From assembly GCA_017481945.1 (NCBI GenBank), contig JAFUOJ010000003.1, forward strand, positions 1 to 64,000: a stretch of DNA of 64,000 bases, written 5' to 3'. This document shows positions 16,965-25,847 of this stretch, in pieces; position 1 is the stretch's first letter, and every line of letters starts with the position of its first letter. Under the pieces are notes generated by a model, which worked only from the letters and a program-made list of their open reading frames with translations, was not told where the DNA came from and ran no database searches. The DNA comes from Parabacteroides sp. Lineage in GTDB: Bacteria; Bacteroidota; Bacteroidia; Bacteroidales; Tannerellaceae. The translations under genes were made by a program, and so were the position numbers.

Positions 16965-17897
16965 TTATTCCCCTAAACGGTTCTCTAAATCGTTTAATAA
17001 ACTGCTGGCTCCAATGCGGAAAAGATCTTTGTTAAGCCAGTCGTTACCTAAAACCTCTTTGACGATTGTATAATAACGGACGGCCTCTTCAGCAGTACGT
17101 ACACCACCTGCGACTTTTATTCCAATCTGCTTTCCTGTGATGGAATGGTATCTTTTGATCGTTTGACACATGGTGTAAACGGCCTCTGGAGTTGCTCCCG
17201 GATACCCTTTTCCTGTGGATGTCTTGATAAAGTCTGCTCCTGAATAGAGAGCGAGGATGGAAGCTTTTTGGATGTATTCCGGAGCAATGAGTGCACCTGT
17301 CTCAAGGATAACTTTGAGTTTGGCTTCTCGGCAGCTTTCTTTGATTTCTTGAATTTCCTCTGCTATTTCTTCATAATTTTCCTCTAAGAAGTAACCTAAA
17401 TTCATTACCACATCAATTTCATCTGCCCCTTGCATAACTGCCATTGCAGTTTCTGCAATTTTAATCTCCATAAACGTCTGAGAAGAGGGGAACCCACCGG
17501 CTACAGCTGCAATTTTTACCCCTTCAGAAGTCAATGCCTGCTTTACTGTCTCTATAAATAAAGGGTATGTACAAATAGCTGCTACATTGGGAACGTCAGG
17601 GCGAGTTCCTTCGAAATCATTCACCTTATCAACCAGTTTCCAAATACTCTCTTTGGTATCAATGCTGGTAAGCGAAGTTAGGTCGATGAAACCGTGAATT
17701 TGTTTCAAAACTTCGGGAGTGAAGTTCTCCTTTTCGTGTGTATCGAGTAATGTTTTTACCTTTTCGATTACCTGTTCAATTGTACCAGCAGGTTCAAAGT
17801 TATTGAAAGCTTGTTCGTATTTGTTGGTATGCAAATGTTCAATATCCTCTTCGTGGTGATGACCGCAGTCGCAGTCGTGATCATGTTCGTGTATCAT
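16965..17897 (-). CDS. deoC: Deoxyribose-phosphate aldolase with His-rich N-terminus
   Basis: A 310-residue class I aldolase splitting deoxyribose 5-phosphate into glyceraldehyde 3-phosphate and acetaldehyde in deoxynucleoside breakdown. The Schiff-base lysine lies in DFIKTSTGKGYPGATPEAV, with the proton-relay lysine in IGIKVAGGVRTAEE. The core TIM barrel starts at about residue 60. The first 25 residues are unusual: MIHEHDHDCDCGHHHEED is a metal-binding type of sequence not needed for catalysis. It lies 5 bp from the MazG-like gene and 18 bp from the M50 gene, so the three are probably co-transcribed. Confidence 0.93.
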   Translation of the reverse strand: MIHEHDHDCDCGHHHEEDIEHLHTNKYEQAFNNFEPAGTIEQVIEKVKTLLDTHEKENFTPEVLKQIHGFIDLTSLTSIDTKESIWKLVDKVNDFEGTRPDVPNVAAICTYPLFIETVKQALTSEGVKIAAVAGGFPSSQTFMEIKIAETAMAVMQGADEIDVVMNLGYFLEENYEEIAEEIQEIKESCREAKLKVILETGALIAPEYIQKASILALYSGADFIKTSTGKGYPGATPEAVYTMCQTIKRYHSITGKQIGIKVAGGVRTAEEAVRYYTIVKEVLGNDWLNKDLFRIGASSLLNDLENRLGE

Positions 17898-17902
17898 ATA
17901 CT

Positions 17903-18235
17903 TTATAGTTTTTGATTGTTTATATGTCGTTCTTTATCTCTGTTTGTTTTCTTTTGTAAGTTTTTCTCAAAAGCGGCTGTTAAATCAATTCCAGTTTGAT
18001 TGGCCAGGCAGATAAGTACCCATAAAACATCCGCCATTTCATCGCCTAAATCTCGATGTTTATCGCTTTCCTTAAAGGATTGTTCCCCGTACGTCCGTGC
18101 CATAATACGAGCTAATTCGCCAACCTCTTCCGTTAAGATAGTCATATTGGTCAATTCGTTGAAATAGCGAACTCCATAAGTCTTGATCCAATTGTCTACC
18201 TGCTCTTGGGCCTGTTTCAATGTAATCTCAGCCAT
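17903..18235 (-). CDS. MazG-like nucleotide pyrophosphohydrolase
   Basis: Starting at the ATG at 18235 (110 residues) avoids overlap with dtd, whereas an earlier ATG at 18289 would overlap it. The metal-binding pattern of the all-alpha NTP pyrophosphatases is visible: EEVGELARIMAR (about residues 32-43) and DLGDEMADVLW (about residues 64-74). It probably hydrolyses a non-canonical or excess (d)NTP to the monophosphate. It lies between dtd and deoC in a nucleotide/quality-control cluster. Confidence 0.85.
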   Translation of the reverse strand: MAEITLKQAQEQVDNWIKTYGVRYFNELTNMTILTEEVGELARIMARTYGEQSFKESDKHRDLGDEMADVLWVLICLANQTGIDLTAAFEKNLQKKTNRDKERHINNQKL

Positions 18236-18242
18236 TGTTGTT

Positions 18243-18695
18243 TTATTCCTTATTTTGTGAATCAATCCAAATTGTAACAGGGCCATCATTCAATAACTCA
18301 ACTTTCATGTCTGCTCCGAATGTTCCTGTCTGTACCTCTTTCCCTATCTGTAATCCCATTTCTGCACAAAAGGCTTCGTACATAGGAATTGCAATATCCG
18401 GTTTTGAAGCGTGGATGTAGGAGGGACGATTTCCTTTTTTAGTAGAAGCGTGAAGTGTAAATTGGCTTACAACCATGACATCTCCTGCTGTATCAATGAC
18501 GGAACGGTTCATAACTCCGTTTTCATCGTCAAAGATCCGTAGGTTAGCAATCTTCTTGCATAACCATTCGATGTCAGCTTGCGTATCACGATCTTCAATT
18601 CCGACTAAGATAAGCAGTCCTTTACCGATTTTAGACTTTACTTGTCCGTCTATAGTAACGGAGGCATGTTGTACTCGTTGTATTAGTGTTCTCAT
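18243..18695 (-). CDS. dtd: D-aminoacyl-tRNA deacylase
   Basis: A 150-residue protein with the start typical of Dtd (MRTLIQRVQHASVTIDG), the active-site SQFTLHAST motif (about residues 77-85) and the C-terminal NDGPVTIWIDS motif with the cross-subunit Gly-Pro. It hydrolyses D-amino acids wrongly attached to tRNA. Its ATG overlaps the uvrC TGA (ATGA at 18692-18695), indicating translational coupling. Confidence 0.96.
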   Translation of the reverse strand: MRTLIQRVQHASVTIDGQVKSKIGKGLLILVGIEDRDTQADIEWLCKKIANLRIFDDENGVMNRSVIDTAGDVMVVSQFTLHASTKKGNRPSYIHASKPDIAIPMYEAFCAEMGLQIGKEVQTGTFGADMKVELLNDGPVTIWIDSQNKE

Positions 18696-20503
18696 ATTTT
18701 ATTTAAACCGTTTAATAATGCTTTTGTTTTTGCTTCACCGATGACTTCCTTTAGTTCGTCAAAGTTTGCTTCGCGGATTCGTTTTACGCTTTTAAAGCGG
18801 CGTAAAAGTAACGTTTTTGTTTTCTCTCCAATACCCTTGATTGAATCTAATTCTGATTTTGTTTGGCTTTTACTTCGTTTATCCCGATGGAAAGAGATTG
18901 CAAAGCGATGTACTTCATCTTGTATTTGAGTGAAAAATTTGAACATGAAACTTTGTATGGGGATTCCTATTGTTTCAGGAGGAAATCCAAATAGAAGCTC
19001 AGAGGTTCGATGTTTCCCATCTTTTGCCAAGCCGGCAATCGGGATATCTAAATGTAATTCGTCTTGAATAACTTCGCGTACAACTTCCATTTGTCCCTTT
19101 CCACCGTCCGTAATGATAAGATCGGGTAGAGGAGATTCTTCCTCTGTGGCGCGTTGGTAACGACGACGTACAACCTCTTTCATGGAAGCGTAATCATCCG
19201 GTCCGACAACTGTTTTGATGTTGTATTTGCGATAATCTTTTTTGGATGGTTTCGCCATTTTGAAGACAACACACGCTGCTACTGCGTCACTACCTTGTAT
19301 ATTGGAGTTATCGAAACATTCAATATGTGCTGGTAGTTTGGGTAGGTGTAACGTGTCTTGAATCTCCTTTAAAAGGCGTGTACTTCGTTGCTCCGGATTC
19401 AACTTTTCTGCCTGTTTTAGCTTATCTACCTTGTATTGCTTTACATTCATTTCCGATAGTTCCACCAACTTCTTTTTATCACCCCGTTGGGGAATAGTTA
19501 TTACCACGTTCTCCAGTTTGATATCAAGAGGGAATGGAACGATGATTTCACGAGCTGTACTTTTAAAGCGGTTTCGCATTTCTATGATACCAAGACTTAA
19601 AAGTTCTTCTTTTGATTCTTCTAATCGTTTTTTGTATTCGAATGTATAGGCTTGTACAATGGCTCCATTTCCAATGTGCATATAATTGATGTAGGCTGAG
19701 TTTTCGTTTTCTGCTAAAGAGAATACATCTATATTATGCAACATCGGGGTTACGACTGTCGATTTAGAACGATAGTTCTCAATGACGTCATATTTCTCTT
19801 TTATCTTTTGCGCCTCTTCAAAACGGAGTTCGCTCGCCAACTTTTGCATTTCTTCATACAGATGTTTACTTATCTGCGAAATGTTTCCTCTTAATATCTC
19901 TTTGATTTCGGAAATGTTCTGTTGGTATTCTTCTGCTGTTTGTAATCCTTCGCAGGGCCCTTTGCAACGCTTGATATGATATTCCAGACAAACTTTGTAA
20001 CGCCCTTCTTGAATAGATTCCGGAGTAAGCGGGTATTTACAGGTCCGGAGCGGATACAAATCCTTTAGCATTTGCAACATTACTTTGGCTGTGTAGACAG
20101 AAGAGTAGGGACCATAGTAACGAGAACCATCTCGCACTATGTTTCGTGTTTGGAATACACGCGGAAAATATTCGTTTTTGACAACGATAGACGGATAGGT
20201 TTTATCGTCTTTCAATAAAACGTTGTATCGAGGACGGTATTGTTTGATGAGATTATTCTCTAACAGCAATGCGTCTTCCTCCGTATCGACAACGAAATAT
20301 TTTATATCCCGGATCTGCTTTACCAGTACTCTCGTTTTGTTGCTATCATGTTCTTTGTTGAAATAGGAAGAAACACGGCGTTTGAGGTTCTTTGCTTTTC
20401 CTACGTAGATAATAGTTCCTTTCTCATCAAAGTATTGATAACAGCCTGGGGATTCCGGTATAACGGAAAGGATTGTTTTTATATGTTCCTCGGTTGTTTT
20501 CAT
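18692..20503 (-). CDS. uvrC: Excinuclease ABC subunit C
   Basis: A full-length 603-residue UvrC. The N-terminal GIY-YIG nuclease shows PGCYQYFDEKGTIIYVGKAKN (about residues 19-39). The Cys-rich segment CKYPLTP...CLEYHIKRCKGPC follows, then a UvrB-binding UVR helix (ASELRFEEAQKIKEKYDVIE). The RNase H-like C-terminal nuclease has IECFDNSN and ITDGGKGQ, and the protein ends in tandem helix-hairpin-helix motifs (SIKGIGEKTKTLLL). It makes both incisions in nucleotide excision repair with UvrAB. It leads into dtd by a 4-bp overlap. Confidence 0.97.
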   Translation of the reverse strand: MKTTEEHIKTILSVIPESPGCYQYFDEKGTIIYVGKAKNLKRRVSSYFNKEHDSNKTRVLVKQIRDIKYFVVDTEEDALLLENNLIKQYRPRYNVLLKDDKTYPSIVVKNEYFPRVFQTRNIVRDGSRYYGPYSSVYTAKVMLQMLKDLYPLRTCKYPLTPESIQEGRYKVCLEYHIKRCKGPCEGLQTAEEYQQNISEIKEILRGNISQISKHLYEEMQKLASELRFEEAQKIKEKYDVIENYRSKSTVVTPMLHNIDVFSLAENENSAYINYMHIGNGAIVQAYTFEYKKRLEESKEELLSLGIIEMRNRFKSTAREIIVPFPLDIKLENVVITIPQRGDKKKLVELSEMNVKQYKVDKLKQAEKLNPEQRSTRLLKEIQDTLHLPKLPAHIECFDNSNIQGSDAVAACVVFKMAKPSKKDYRKYNIKTVVGPDDYASMKEVVRRRYQRATEEESPLPDLIITDGGKGQMEVVREVIQDELHLDIPIAGLAKDGKHRTSELLFGFPPETIGIPIQSFMFKFFTQIQDEVHRFAISFHRDKRSKSQTKSELDSIKGIGEKTKTLLLRRFKSVKRIREANFDELKEVIGEAKTKALLNGLNKI

Positions 20504-20564
20504 CTTTTTTAGTCTATGTTTCTTCCCTATTTTCAGTTATTTATGCTGTTTTTGTTAAAGTAAA

Positions 20565-20580
20565 TGTTTCACGTGGAACA
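20565..20580. promoter_or_regulatory. parS-like ParB-binding site
   Basis: TGTTTCACGTGGAACA is a 16-bp near-palindrome with a single mismatch to the widely conserved parS core TGTTNCACGTGAAACA. It lies in the 86-bp gap between uvrC and mnmG. parS sites cluster around the replication origin, and mnmG (gidA) is an origin neighbour in many bacteria, so the location fits. No parAB genes are in the window. Confidence 0.7.
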
Positions 20581-20589
20581 TTTCTCATT

Positions 20590-22467
20590 TTAACGTCCAA
20601 GCATAACCAATAAGATGTTTATGTCGTTCGGAGAAATACCCGGTATACGGCTTGCCTGAGCAATTGTATCGGGATCTATCCGTGTTAACTTCTGTCGTGC
20701 TTCGGTTGATAAGGACTGAATGGAATTGTAATCAAATTTTCCTTTGATATTGATATTCTCCAATCGGTTTATCTTCTCCGCTATGATTTGTTCCCGTCGG
20801 ATGTAACCGCTGTACTTGATTAGGATTTCTGCCGCTTCAATAATTTCTTCCTTGCGTGAGGTTGGTACTTTGTCTAACTCAGCACGGAAAGCTGGTACTA
20901 ACTCGGCTACGTTTTCCAATGTGATTTGTGGACGTGGAATAATTTCAATCAGCTTACAACCGTGTGACAGGGGAGTTGTTCCTAATGCCTCCAATCCGCT
21001 GTTGATATATTGCGGCTTGATAGAATAGTTCTCTGCAAAAGTAATGATTGCGTCACGACTTGCTTTCTTCTCTGTCAGTAAATCGTAACGGTCCTGTTTG
21101 GCTAAACCAATCTGATAGGATTTCTCTGTTAAGCGCATATCTGCGTCGTCCTGACGAAGTAAAATACGATATTCGGCTCTGGAGGTGAACATACGGTAAG
21201 GTTCGTCTACCCCTTTTGTAACCAAATCATCAATCAATACGCCAATGTATGCTTCGTCTCTACCTAAAACGAAAGGTGTTCCGCCATGACAATTAATGTG
21301 TGCATTGATTCCGGCAATTAGACCTTGCCCGCCGGCCTCTTCATAACCCGTTGTCCCGTTGATTTGCCCTGCAAAGAAAAGATTATGAATCTTCTTTGTC
21401 TCTAAATTATGATGTAACTGTGTCGGATCAAAGAAATCGTATTCGATTGCATATCCCGGACGGTAAATTTGAATATCGCGAAATGCAGGGATTTGTTGCA
21501 AAGCGCGTAACTGAATATCCAAAGGAAGGGATGAAGAGAATCCATTTAAGTAATATTCTTGTGTCGTTTCGCCTTCCGGTTCTAAGAACAACTGGTGTTG
21601 ATTCTTGTCGGCAAAAGTAACAATCTTTGTTTCGATACTTGGACAGTAACGAGGCCCGATACTTTTGATTTGACCGTTATATAGAGGAGAATCGGGGAGA
21701 CCTTGGCGCAAGATTTCATGACAAGCCTCATTGGTAAAGGTTGTCCAACAGCTTAGCTGTTTTAATGAGCGCTTAGAGGTGTCCATATAAGAGAACTTGT
21801 GGAAGTCATCTTCTCCCGGTTGTTCCACCATTTCATCGAAATGTACACTACGAGCGTCGATACGAACCGGAGTTCCTGTCTTCATTCGAGCAGATTGAAT
21901 ACCTAATGAAACCAATTGTTCGGTTAGCCCGGTTGCCGCAGGTTCTGAAATTCGCCCTCCTCGGAATTGTGTACGGCCGATGTGCATTAAGCCATTCAAA
22001 AAAGTTCCGTTAGTAAGGACTACGCTCTTTGCGTGAAATTCTACATCTAACCAAGTGCGTACTCCACAAACAGTGTTTCCATCGAGGATAAGTTCGCGAA
22101 CGGTATCCTGCCATATAGAAAGATTCGGCAGGTTTTCTAAAATACCTCGCCAGCATTCAATGAAACGAGCACGGTCACTTTGGGCACGTGGGCTCCACAT
22201 AGCCGGCCCTTTGCTTCGGTTGAGCATACGGAACTGAATGGCGGTATGATCCGTTACAATTCCCATATATCCTCCTAAAGCATCTATTTCGCGAACGATC
22301 TGTCCTTTGGCAATACCACCGACTGCCGGATTGCAACTCATCTGTGCAATCTTGTTCATGTCCATTGTAATGAGAAGAGTCTTTGAGCCCAGATTGGCGG
22401 CAGCCGCAGCAGCTTCACAGCCTGCATGGCCGGCTCCGACCACAATAACGTCGTAGTTAAATGTCAT
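20590..22467 (-). CDS. mnmG: tRNA uridine-5-carboxymethylaminomethyl modification enzyme
   Basis: A full-length 625-residue MnmG (GidA). The FAD-binding motif VVGAGHAGCEAA is at residues 8-19. The family signatures GGIAKGQIVREIDALGG and IETKIVTFADK follow, as does the C-terminal helical MnmE/tRNA-interaction domain containing YSGYIRREQ. With MnmE it builds the cmnm5 group at the wobble U34 of several tRNAs. It reads minus, first in the run towards uvrC. A -7 box (TATCTTTG on the minus strand) lies at 22491-22498. Confidence 0.97.
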   Translation of the reverse strand: MTFNYDVIVVGAGHAGCEAAAAAANLGSKTLLITMDMNKIAQMSCNPAVGGIAKGQIVREIDALGGYMGIVTDHTAIQFRMLNRSKGPAMWSPRAQSDRARFIECWRGILENLPNLSIWQDTVRELILDGNTVCGVRTWLDVEFHAKSVVLTNGTFLNGLMHIGRTQFRGGRISEPAATGLTEQLVSLGIQSARMKTGTPVRIDARSVHFDEMVEQPGEDDFHKFSYMDTSKRSLKQLSCWTTFTNEACHEILRQGLPDSPLYNGQIKSIGPRYCPSIETKIVTFADKNQHQLFLEPEGETTQEYYLNGFSSSLPLDIQLRALQQIPAFRDIQIYRPGYAIEYDFFDPTQLHHNLETKKIHNLFFAGQINGTTGYEEAGGQGLIAGINAHINCHGGTPFVLGRDEAYIGVLIDDLVTKGVDEPYRMFTSRAEYRILLRQDDADMRLTEKSYQIGLAKQDRYDLLTEKKASRDAIITFAENYSIKPQYINSGLEALGTTPLSHGCKLIEIIPRPQITLENVAELVPAFRAELDKVPTSRKEEIIEAAEILIKYSGYIRREQIIAEKINRLENINIKGKFDYNSIQSLSTEARQKLTRIDPDTIAQASRIPGISPNDINILLVMLGR

Positions 22468-22490
22468 TTTCTTACTTCTTTATTTCTCTG

Positions 22491-22498
22491 CAAAGATA
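22491..22498 (-). promoter_or_regulatory. -7 box of mnmG
   Basis: TATCTTTG on the minus strand, 24 bp before the mnmG start. Confidence 0.55.
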
Positions 22499-22530
22499 CA
22501 AAGAAGAGATTTATGAATCGAAAGTTTATT

Positions 22531-22538
22531 TATCTTTG
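22531..22538 (+). promoter_or_regulatory. -7 box of the TlpA-like lipoprotein gene
   Basis: TATCTTTG on the plus strand, 21 bp before the ATG at 22559. It is divergent from the mnmG promoter. Confidence 0.55.
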
Positions 22539-22558
22539 TTGCTACTAAATAAAATCAA

Positions 22559-23749
22559 ATGAAAATACTAAAATTTTTGTGCTGTCTTATTGGATTAGTG
22601 ATGATGGGCAGTTGCTCTTTGGAACCCAAAGTACCCGATGGCGAATTTCTTATTGAAGGATGTTTGAAGAATGTAGAGAACGGAACGGTAATAAAATTAC
22701 TATGTTCAGAAGGAACTTTTGAGAAGCTTGTAATGTGTGATACTGTAATAAATGGAGAATTCTCATTCCGTGATACGATTACAACAGGAGTTCGGAAATT
22801 TACTATAGGTTCGTCCTCGAATGGATTCCCTTCCACTCTTCTTTCTGTTTGGATTGCTTCTGGTACTAAAACAAGTATTATAGGAGAAGACAGGCTGATT
22901 CGAACTTGGCGTGTTCAAAATGATTTATTAGAACAAAGAGAACAGAATAAATTAGGTGAAGCTGTTCGGGAAGAATGGCAAAAGCTTGCACCTTTGATGA
23001 TAAAAGAAGATAGTTTAAAATTAGAAGCAAACAAATATAGTAAAGGTGATGTGAAAAAGAAAGAATTGCGTATAGAATATGATTCCATACAAGTTTTACA
23101 AAAGGCCATAAAAGCAGAGATGTATCAAAAAACATTGGCTGCTTTAAAAGATATGCCAATCACTTCTATCTGGATGAAAGCTTTTATTCCGTATGCTCGC
23201 TTCTTACAAGATAAATCTGGTTCTCCTATGGCGCAAGAAGTTCATGCTTTGTTTAATAGATTATCAGAAGCAGATAAACAGACAGAGTTGGGTAAAGCCA
23301 TACTTGAGTATGTAAATCTACCGACTCCAGTAAAAGAAGGTGATGATATGGCAGATGGCGATTTGTATGATACGGAAGGTCATTTACATCATCTTTCAGA
23401 ATTTAAGGGGAAATATATTCTGCTTGACTTTTGGAGTCAAGCTTGCGGTCCCTGTTTTGCTTCATTACCGGAGATGGAGGAGATTATGGAACTGTATAAA
23501 GGACGAATGGAAGTGGTCAGTATTTGTGTTGACCCTGAACCTTTATGGAAATCCTTTGTCGCAGAAAAACAGATGAAAGGAAATCAGTGGAATGAAAAGC
23601 GGAAAAGTAATACGGGGTTAATGGTGGCTTATCAAGTAAATGGTATTCCGGCTTACGTAATGATTTCTCCGGAGGGAAAAATAATGAAGATGTGGTCCGG
23701 TTACGGTAAAGGCTCTCTAAAGAAGAGGATAAAAGAACTTATACTATAA
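22559..23749 (+). CDS. TlpA-like thiol-disulfide oxidoreductase lipoprotein with DUF4369-type N-terminus
   Basis: A 396-residue lipoprotein: leader MKILKFLCCLIGLVMMGSC with lipobox Cys at residue 19. Residues 25-110 form a strand-rich DUF4369-like domain (EFLIEGCLKNVENGTVIKL). A long helical linker follows, and a C-terminal thioredoxin domain carries the redox motif WSQACGPCFASLPEM and the cis-Pro motif VNGIPAYVMI. Such proteins are common in Bacteroidetes and reduce or rearrange disulfides in the periplasm; the client is unknown. It is transcribed alone and ends before a strong terminator. Confidence 0.88.
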   Translation: MKILKFLCCLIGLVMMGSCSLEPKVPDGEFLIEGCLKNVENGTVIKLLCSEGTFEKLVMCDTVINGEFSFRDTITTGVRKFTIGSSSNGFPSTLLSVWIASGTKTSIIGEDRLIRTWRVQNDLLEQREQNKLGEAVREEWQKLAPLMIKEDSLKLEANKYSKGDVKKKELRIEYDSIQVLQKAIKAEMYQKTLAALKDMPITSIWMKAFIPYARFLQDKSGSPMAQEVHALFNRLSEADKQTELGKAILEYVNLPTPVKEGDDMADGDLYDTEGHLHHLSEFKGKYILLDFWSQACGPCFASLPEMEEIMELYKGRMEVVSICVDPEPLWKSFVAEKQMKGNQWNEKRKSNTGLMVAYQVNGIPAYVMISPEGKIMKMWSGYGKGSLKKRIKELIL

Positions 23750-23774
23750 AATGAGAGAGATTCTTTTTTCGATC

Positions 23775-23798
23775 GGCATGAAATTCTTTTTTCATGCC
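23775..23798 (+). terminator. Short hairpin after the TlpA-like gene
   Basis: GGCATGAA (23775-23782) pairs with TTCATGCC (23791-23798). It is followed by a stronger terminator 14 bp on. Confidence 0.5.
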
Positions 23799-23811
23799 TA
23801 GGAATTTTGAA

Positions 23812-23855
23812 ATGGATAGGCAAAGAAAATTATTTCTTTGCCTATCCATTTTTTT
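23812..23855 (+). terminator. Strong intrinsic terminator
   Basis: Bases 23812-23828 pair perfectly (17 bp) with 23833-23849 around the loop ATTA, followed by a T run on the plus strand. Confidence 0.85.
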
Positions 23856-23982
23856 ATGAACTATTATCGATTATAAAGCGCTGTAAAGTTTTTTTCGAAT
23901 TGAATGAAACTGCTGGGACAGAGACTTTGGATTCGTTCTTTGATAGTCACCGAGTTTTCTCTATCTTTGAGAAAAGGAGATA

Positions 23983-24417
23983 TTATTTTACCTTGCACTC
24001 TTCGGGAAGAATTGCTAATGCTTTATTTTCGTTTGCTTCCATGATTTCGCGTTCGCCCGGGCCTTTGTCATTGATACCACAAAGATGGAGGATACCATGA
24101 ATAATGGTACGGTGAAGCTCTTCATTATAGGTCGCATTGAATGCTTCAGCATTTGTCTTAACAGTGTCCAAGCTGATGAATAGATCACCTGCTATTTTGT
24201 TCCCGCTTGTATAATCGAATGTGATGATGTCTGTGTAATAATCATGTTGTAAATACTGGCGGTTTACCTCCAATATCTTTTCATCCGAACAGAAGATGTA
24301 ACTAATGTCACCTACCTTCTTGCCGTATGTTTCAGCAACTGCCTTTACCCAGTTGCTTACTGCTTGCTGTTGGATTGCTGGAAGAGCGATGTCTTCAGCA
24401 TAAAATGCTATTGCCAT
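23983..24417 (-). CDS. ybeY: rRNA maturation RNase YbeY
   Basis: A 144-residue zinc-dependent endoribonuclease acting in 16S rRNA 3' maturation and ribosome quality control. The signature IIHGILHLCGINDKGPGE (about residues 109-126) gives the first two His ligands. The third His of the common HGxLHLxGxDH form is not present in the usual place. The upstream strand block DYYTDIITFDY and GDLFISLDTV is typical. It is 34 bp from the SpmA-SpmB gene, on the same strand. Confidence 0.9.
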   Translation of the reverse strand: MAIAFYAEDIALPAIQQQAVSNWVKAVAETYGKKVGDISYIFCSDEKILEVNRQYLQHDYYTDIITFDYTSGNKIAGDLFISLDTVKTNAEAFNATYNEELHRTIIHGILHLCGINDKGPGEREIMEANENKALAILPEECKVK

Positions 24418-24451
24418 ATTGAATATTTTTTGATTATGCGTGATTGAATAA

Positions 24452-25684
24452 TTAGGTAAAAAATAGATAGGTCATTGCGACAGCTGCAATTGCTCCTGCC
24501 AAATCTGCCAATAAAGAACAAGGAACAGTGTAACGTGTATTGCGTATTCCGACGCTTCCGTAATATAGGGCGACTACATAAAAGGTAGTATCACTTGAGC
24601 CTTGTACTATGGAGGAAAGTCTTCCTACGAAGGAATCGGCTCCATAGGTTTTCATCGCGTCTAACATCATACCTCGTGCACCGCTTCCGCTCAGAGGCTT
24701 CATCAACATAGTCGGCAGTCCTTCTACAAATTGGGTATCGAGACCAATGGCTGCTACTCCCATGCGAATACCGTCAATAATGAAATCCATGGCCCCGGAA
24801 GCTCGGAAGATTCCAATGGCTACTAAGACGGCAATCAGATAGGGGATGATTGTGATGGCTGTTTGGAAACCCTCTTTAGCGCCTTCTATAAAGGTGTCAT
24901 AAACGTTGATCTTTTTTCGGATACCACAAAGAATGAATCCGCAGATGATTGTAAATAGGAGTGTATTGGCAAACAGAGTAGAGTAGAGGGAGACCTGCTC
25001 TTGTTCCAATGAATTGAATAACCAAACTACACCTCCGATGAATACTCCCATCCCTCCAAAAAAGAGCAGTAGGTTTCGTTGGAAAATATTGATTCGTTGT
25101 TTGAAGCAAACGGTTAAAATAGCAACAAGTGTCGATGTAAAGGTGGCTAACATAATGGGCAGAAAGACATCGGAAGGATTCGCTGCTCCCATCTGTGCCC
25201 GATACATCATGATAGTGATTGGAATCAGTGTCAACCCCGAAGCATTGATACAAAGAAACATGATCATCGGATTACTGGCTGATTCTTTATCGGTATTGAA
25301 TTCCTGTAACTGTTGCATGGCCTTTAATCCCATCGGGGTTGCTGCATTATCCAATCCCAATAGGTTGGCTGAAAAGTTCATGAAGATGGAACCTGTCACT
25401 GGGTGATTTCGGGGAATATCCGGGAATAGTTTACTGAACACAGGGGCTGCTATGCGAGCGAATCCCTGTATGACTCCTCCTTTTTCACCAATCTTCATAA
25501 TACCCAGCCAGAGGGCAAGAATACCAGTCAGTCCGAGAGAAATCTCAAAACCACTTCTAGCAGAAGAGAAGGAGGCGTTAATAATATGGGTGAAGACTTC
25601 AGTGTCTCCTCCGATGATTAGTTTGCCTAATGCTACTACAAAAGCGATTAAGAAAAATGCAATCCAGATATAATTTAAAACCAT
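24452..25684 (-). CDS. Nucleoside-recognition/Gate domain membrane protein (SpmA-SpmB fusion)
   Basis: A 410-residue polytopic protein with two Gate domains in tandem. The N-terminal half (SSARSGFEISLGLTGILALWLGIMKI) matches spore maturation protein A. The C-terminal half (AITIIPYLIAVLVAIGIFRASGAMDF, then KPLSGSGARGMMLDAM) matches spore maturation protein B, which is a separate gene in Firmicutes. In non-sporulating Bacteroidetes the fusion is widespread and its substrate unknown. A -7 box (TATTTTTG on the minus strand) lies at 25716-25723. Confidence 0.88.
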   Translation of the reverse strand: MVLNYIWIAFFLIAFVVALGKLIIGGDTEVFTHIINASFSSARSGFEISLGLTGILALWLGIMKIGEKGGVIQGFARIAAPVFSKLFPDIPRNHPVTGSIFMNFSANLLGLDNAATPMGLKAMQQLQEFNTDKESASNPMIMFLCINASGLTLIPITIMMYRAQMGAANPSDVFLPIMLATFTSTLVAILTVCFKQRINIFQRNLLLFFGGMGVFIGGVVWLFNSLEQEQVSLYSTLFANTLLFTIICGFILCGIRKKINVYDTFIEGAKEGFQTAITIIPYLIAVLVAIGIFRASGAMDFIIDGIRMGVAAIGLDTQFVEGLPTMLMKPLSGSGARGMMLDAMKTYGADSFVGRLSSIVQGSSDTTFYVVALYYGSVGIRNTRYTVPCSLLADLAGAIAAVAMTYLFFT

Positions 25685-25771
25685 ATTCGTTTCTTGTAAA
25701 GATTTATACGATATGCAAAAATAGGAAATATTCAGCTTTATTAGAAAAAGTAATCAGGAAATGGCAGAATG

Positions 25772-25803
25772 TTTGCATTCTTGTAGAAAGCTGACTACTT
25801 TTG
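25772..25803 (+). promoter_or_regulatory. Promoter of the esterase-led operon
   Basis: TTTG at 25772-25775, a 20-bp spacer and TACTTTTG at 25796-25803 match the Bacteroidetes -33/-7 consensus, 45 bp before the ATG at 25848. Confidence 0.7.
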
Positions 25804-25847
25804 AGTCAAAGAATCATCGTTTCATTTAGTAAAAAGGATAAGTTAGT

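Noticed and set aside
23807-24100. Plus-strand frame over the terminator after the TlpA-like gene
   Set aside because: It begins in a perfect terminator and overlaps ybeY in the opposite direction.
22468-25847. Replication origin
   Set aside because: I see no cluster of DnaA boxes (TTATCCACA type) and cannot compute skew; only the strand switch and a nearby parS-like site point to it.
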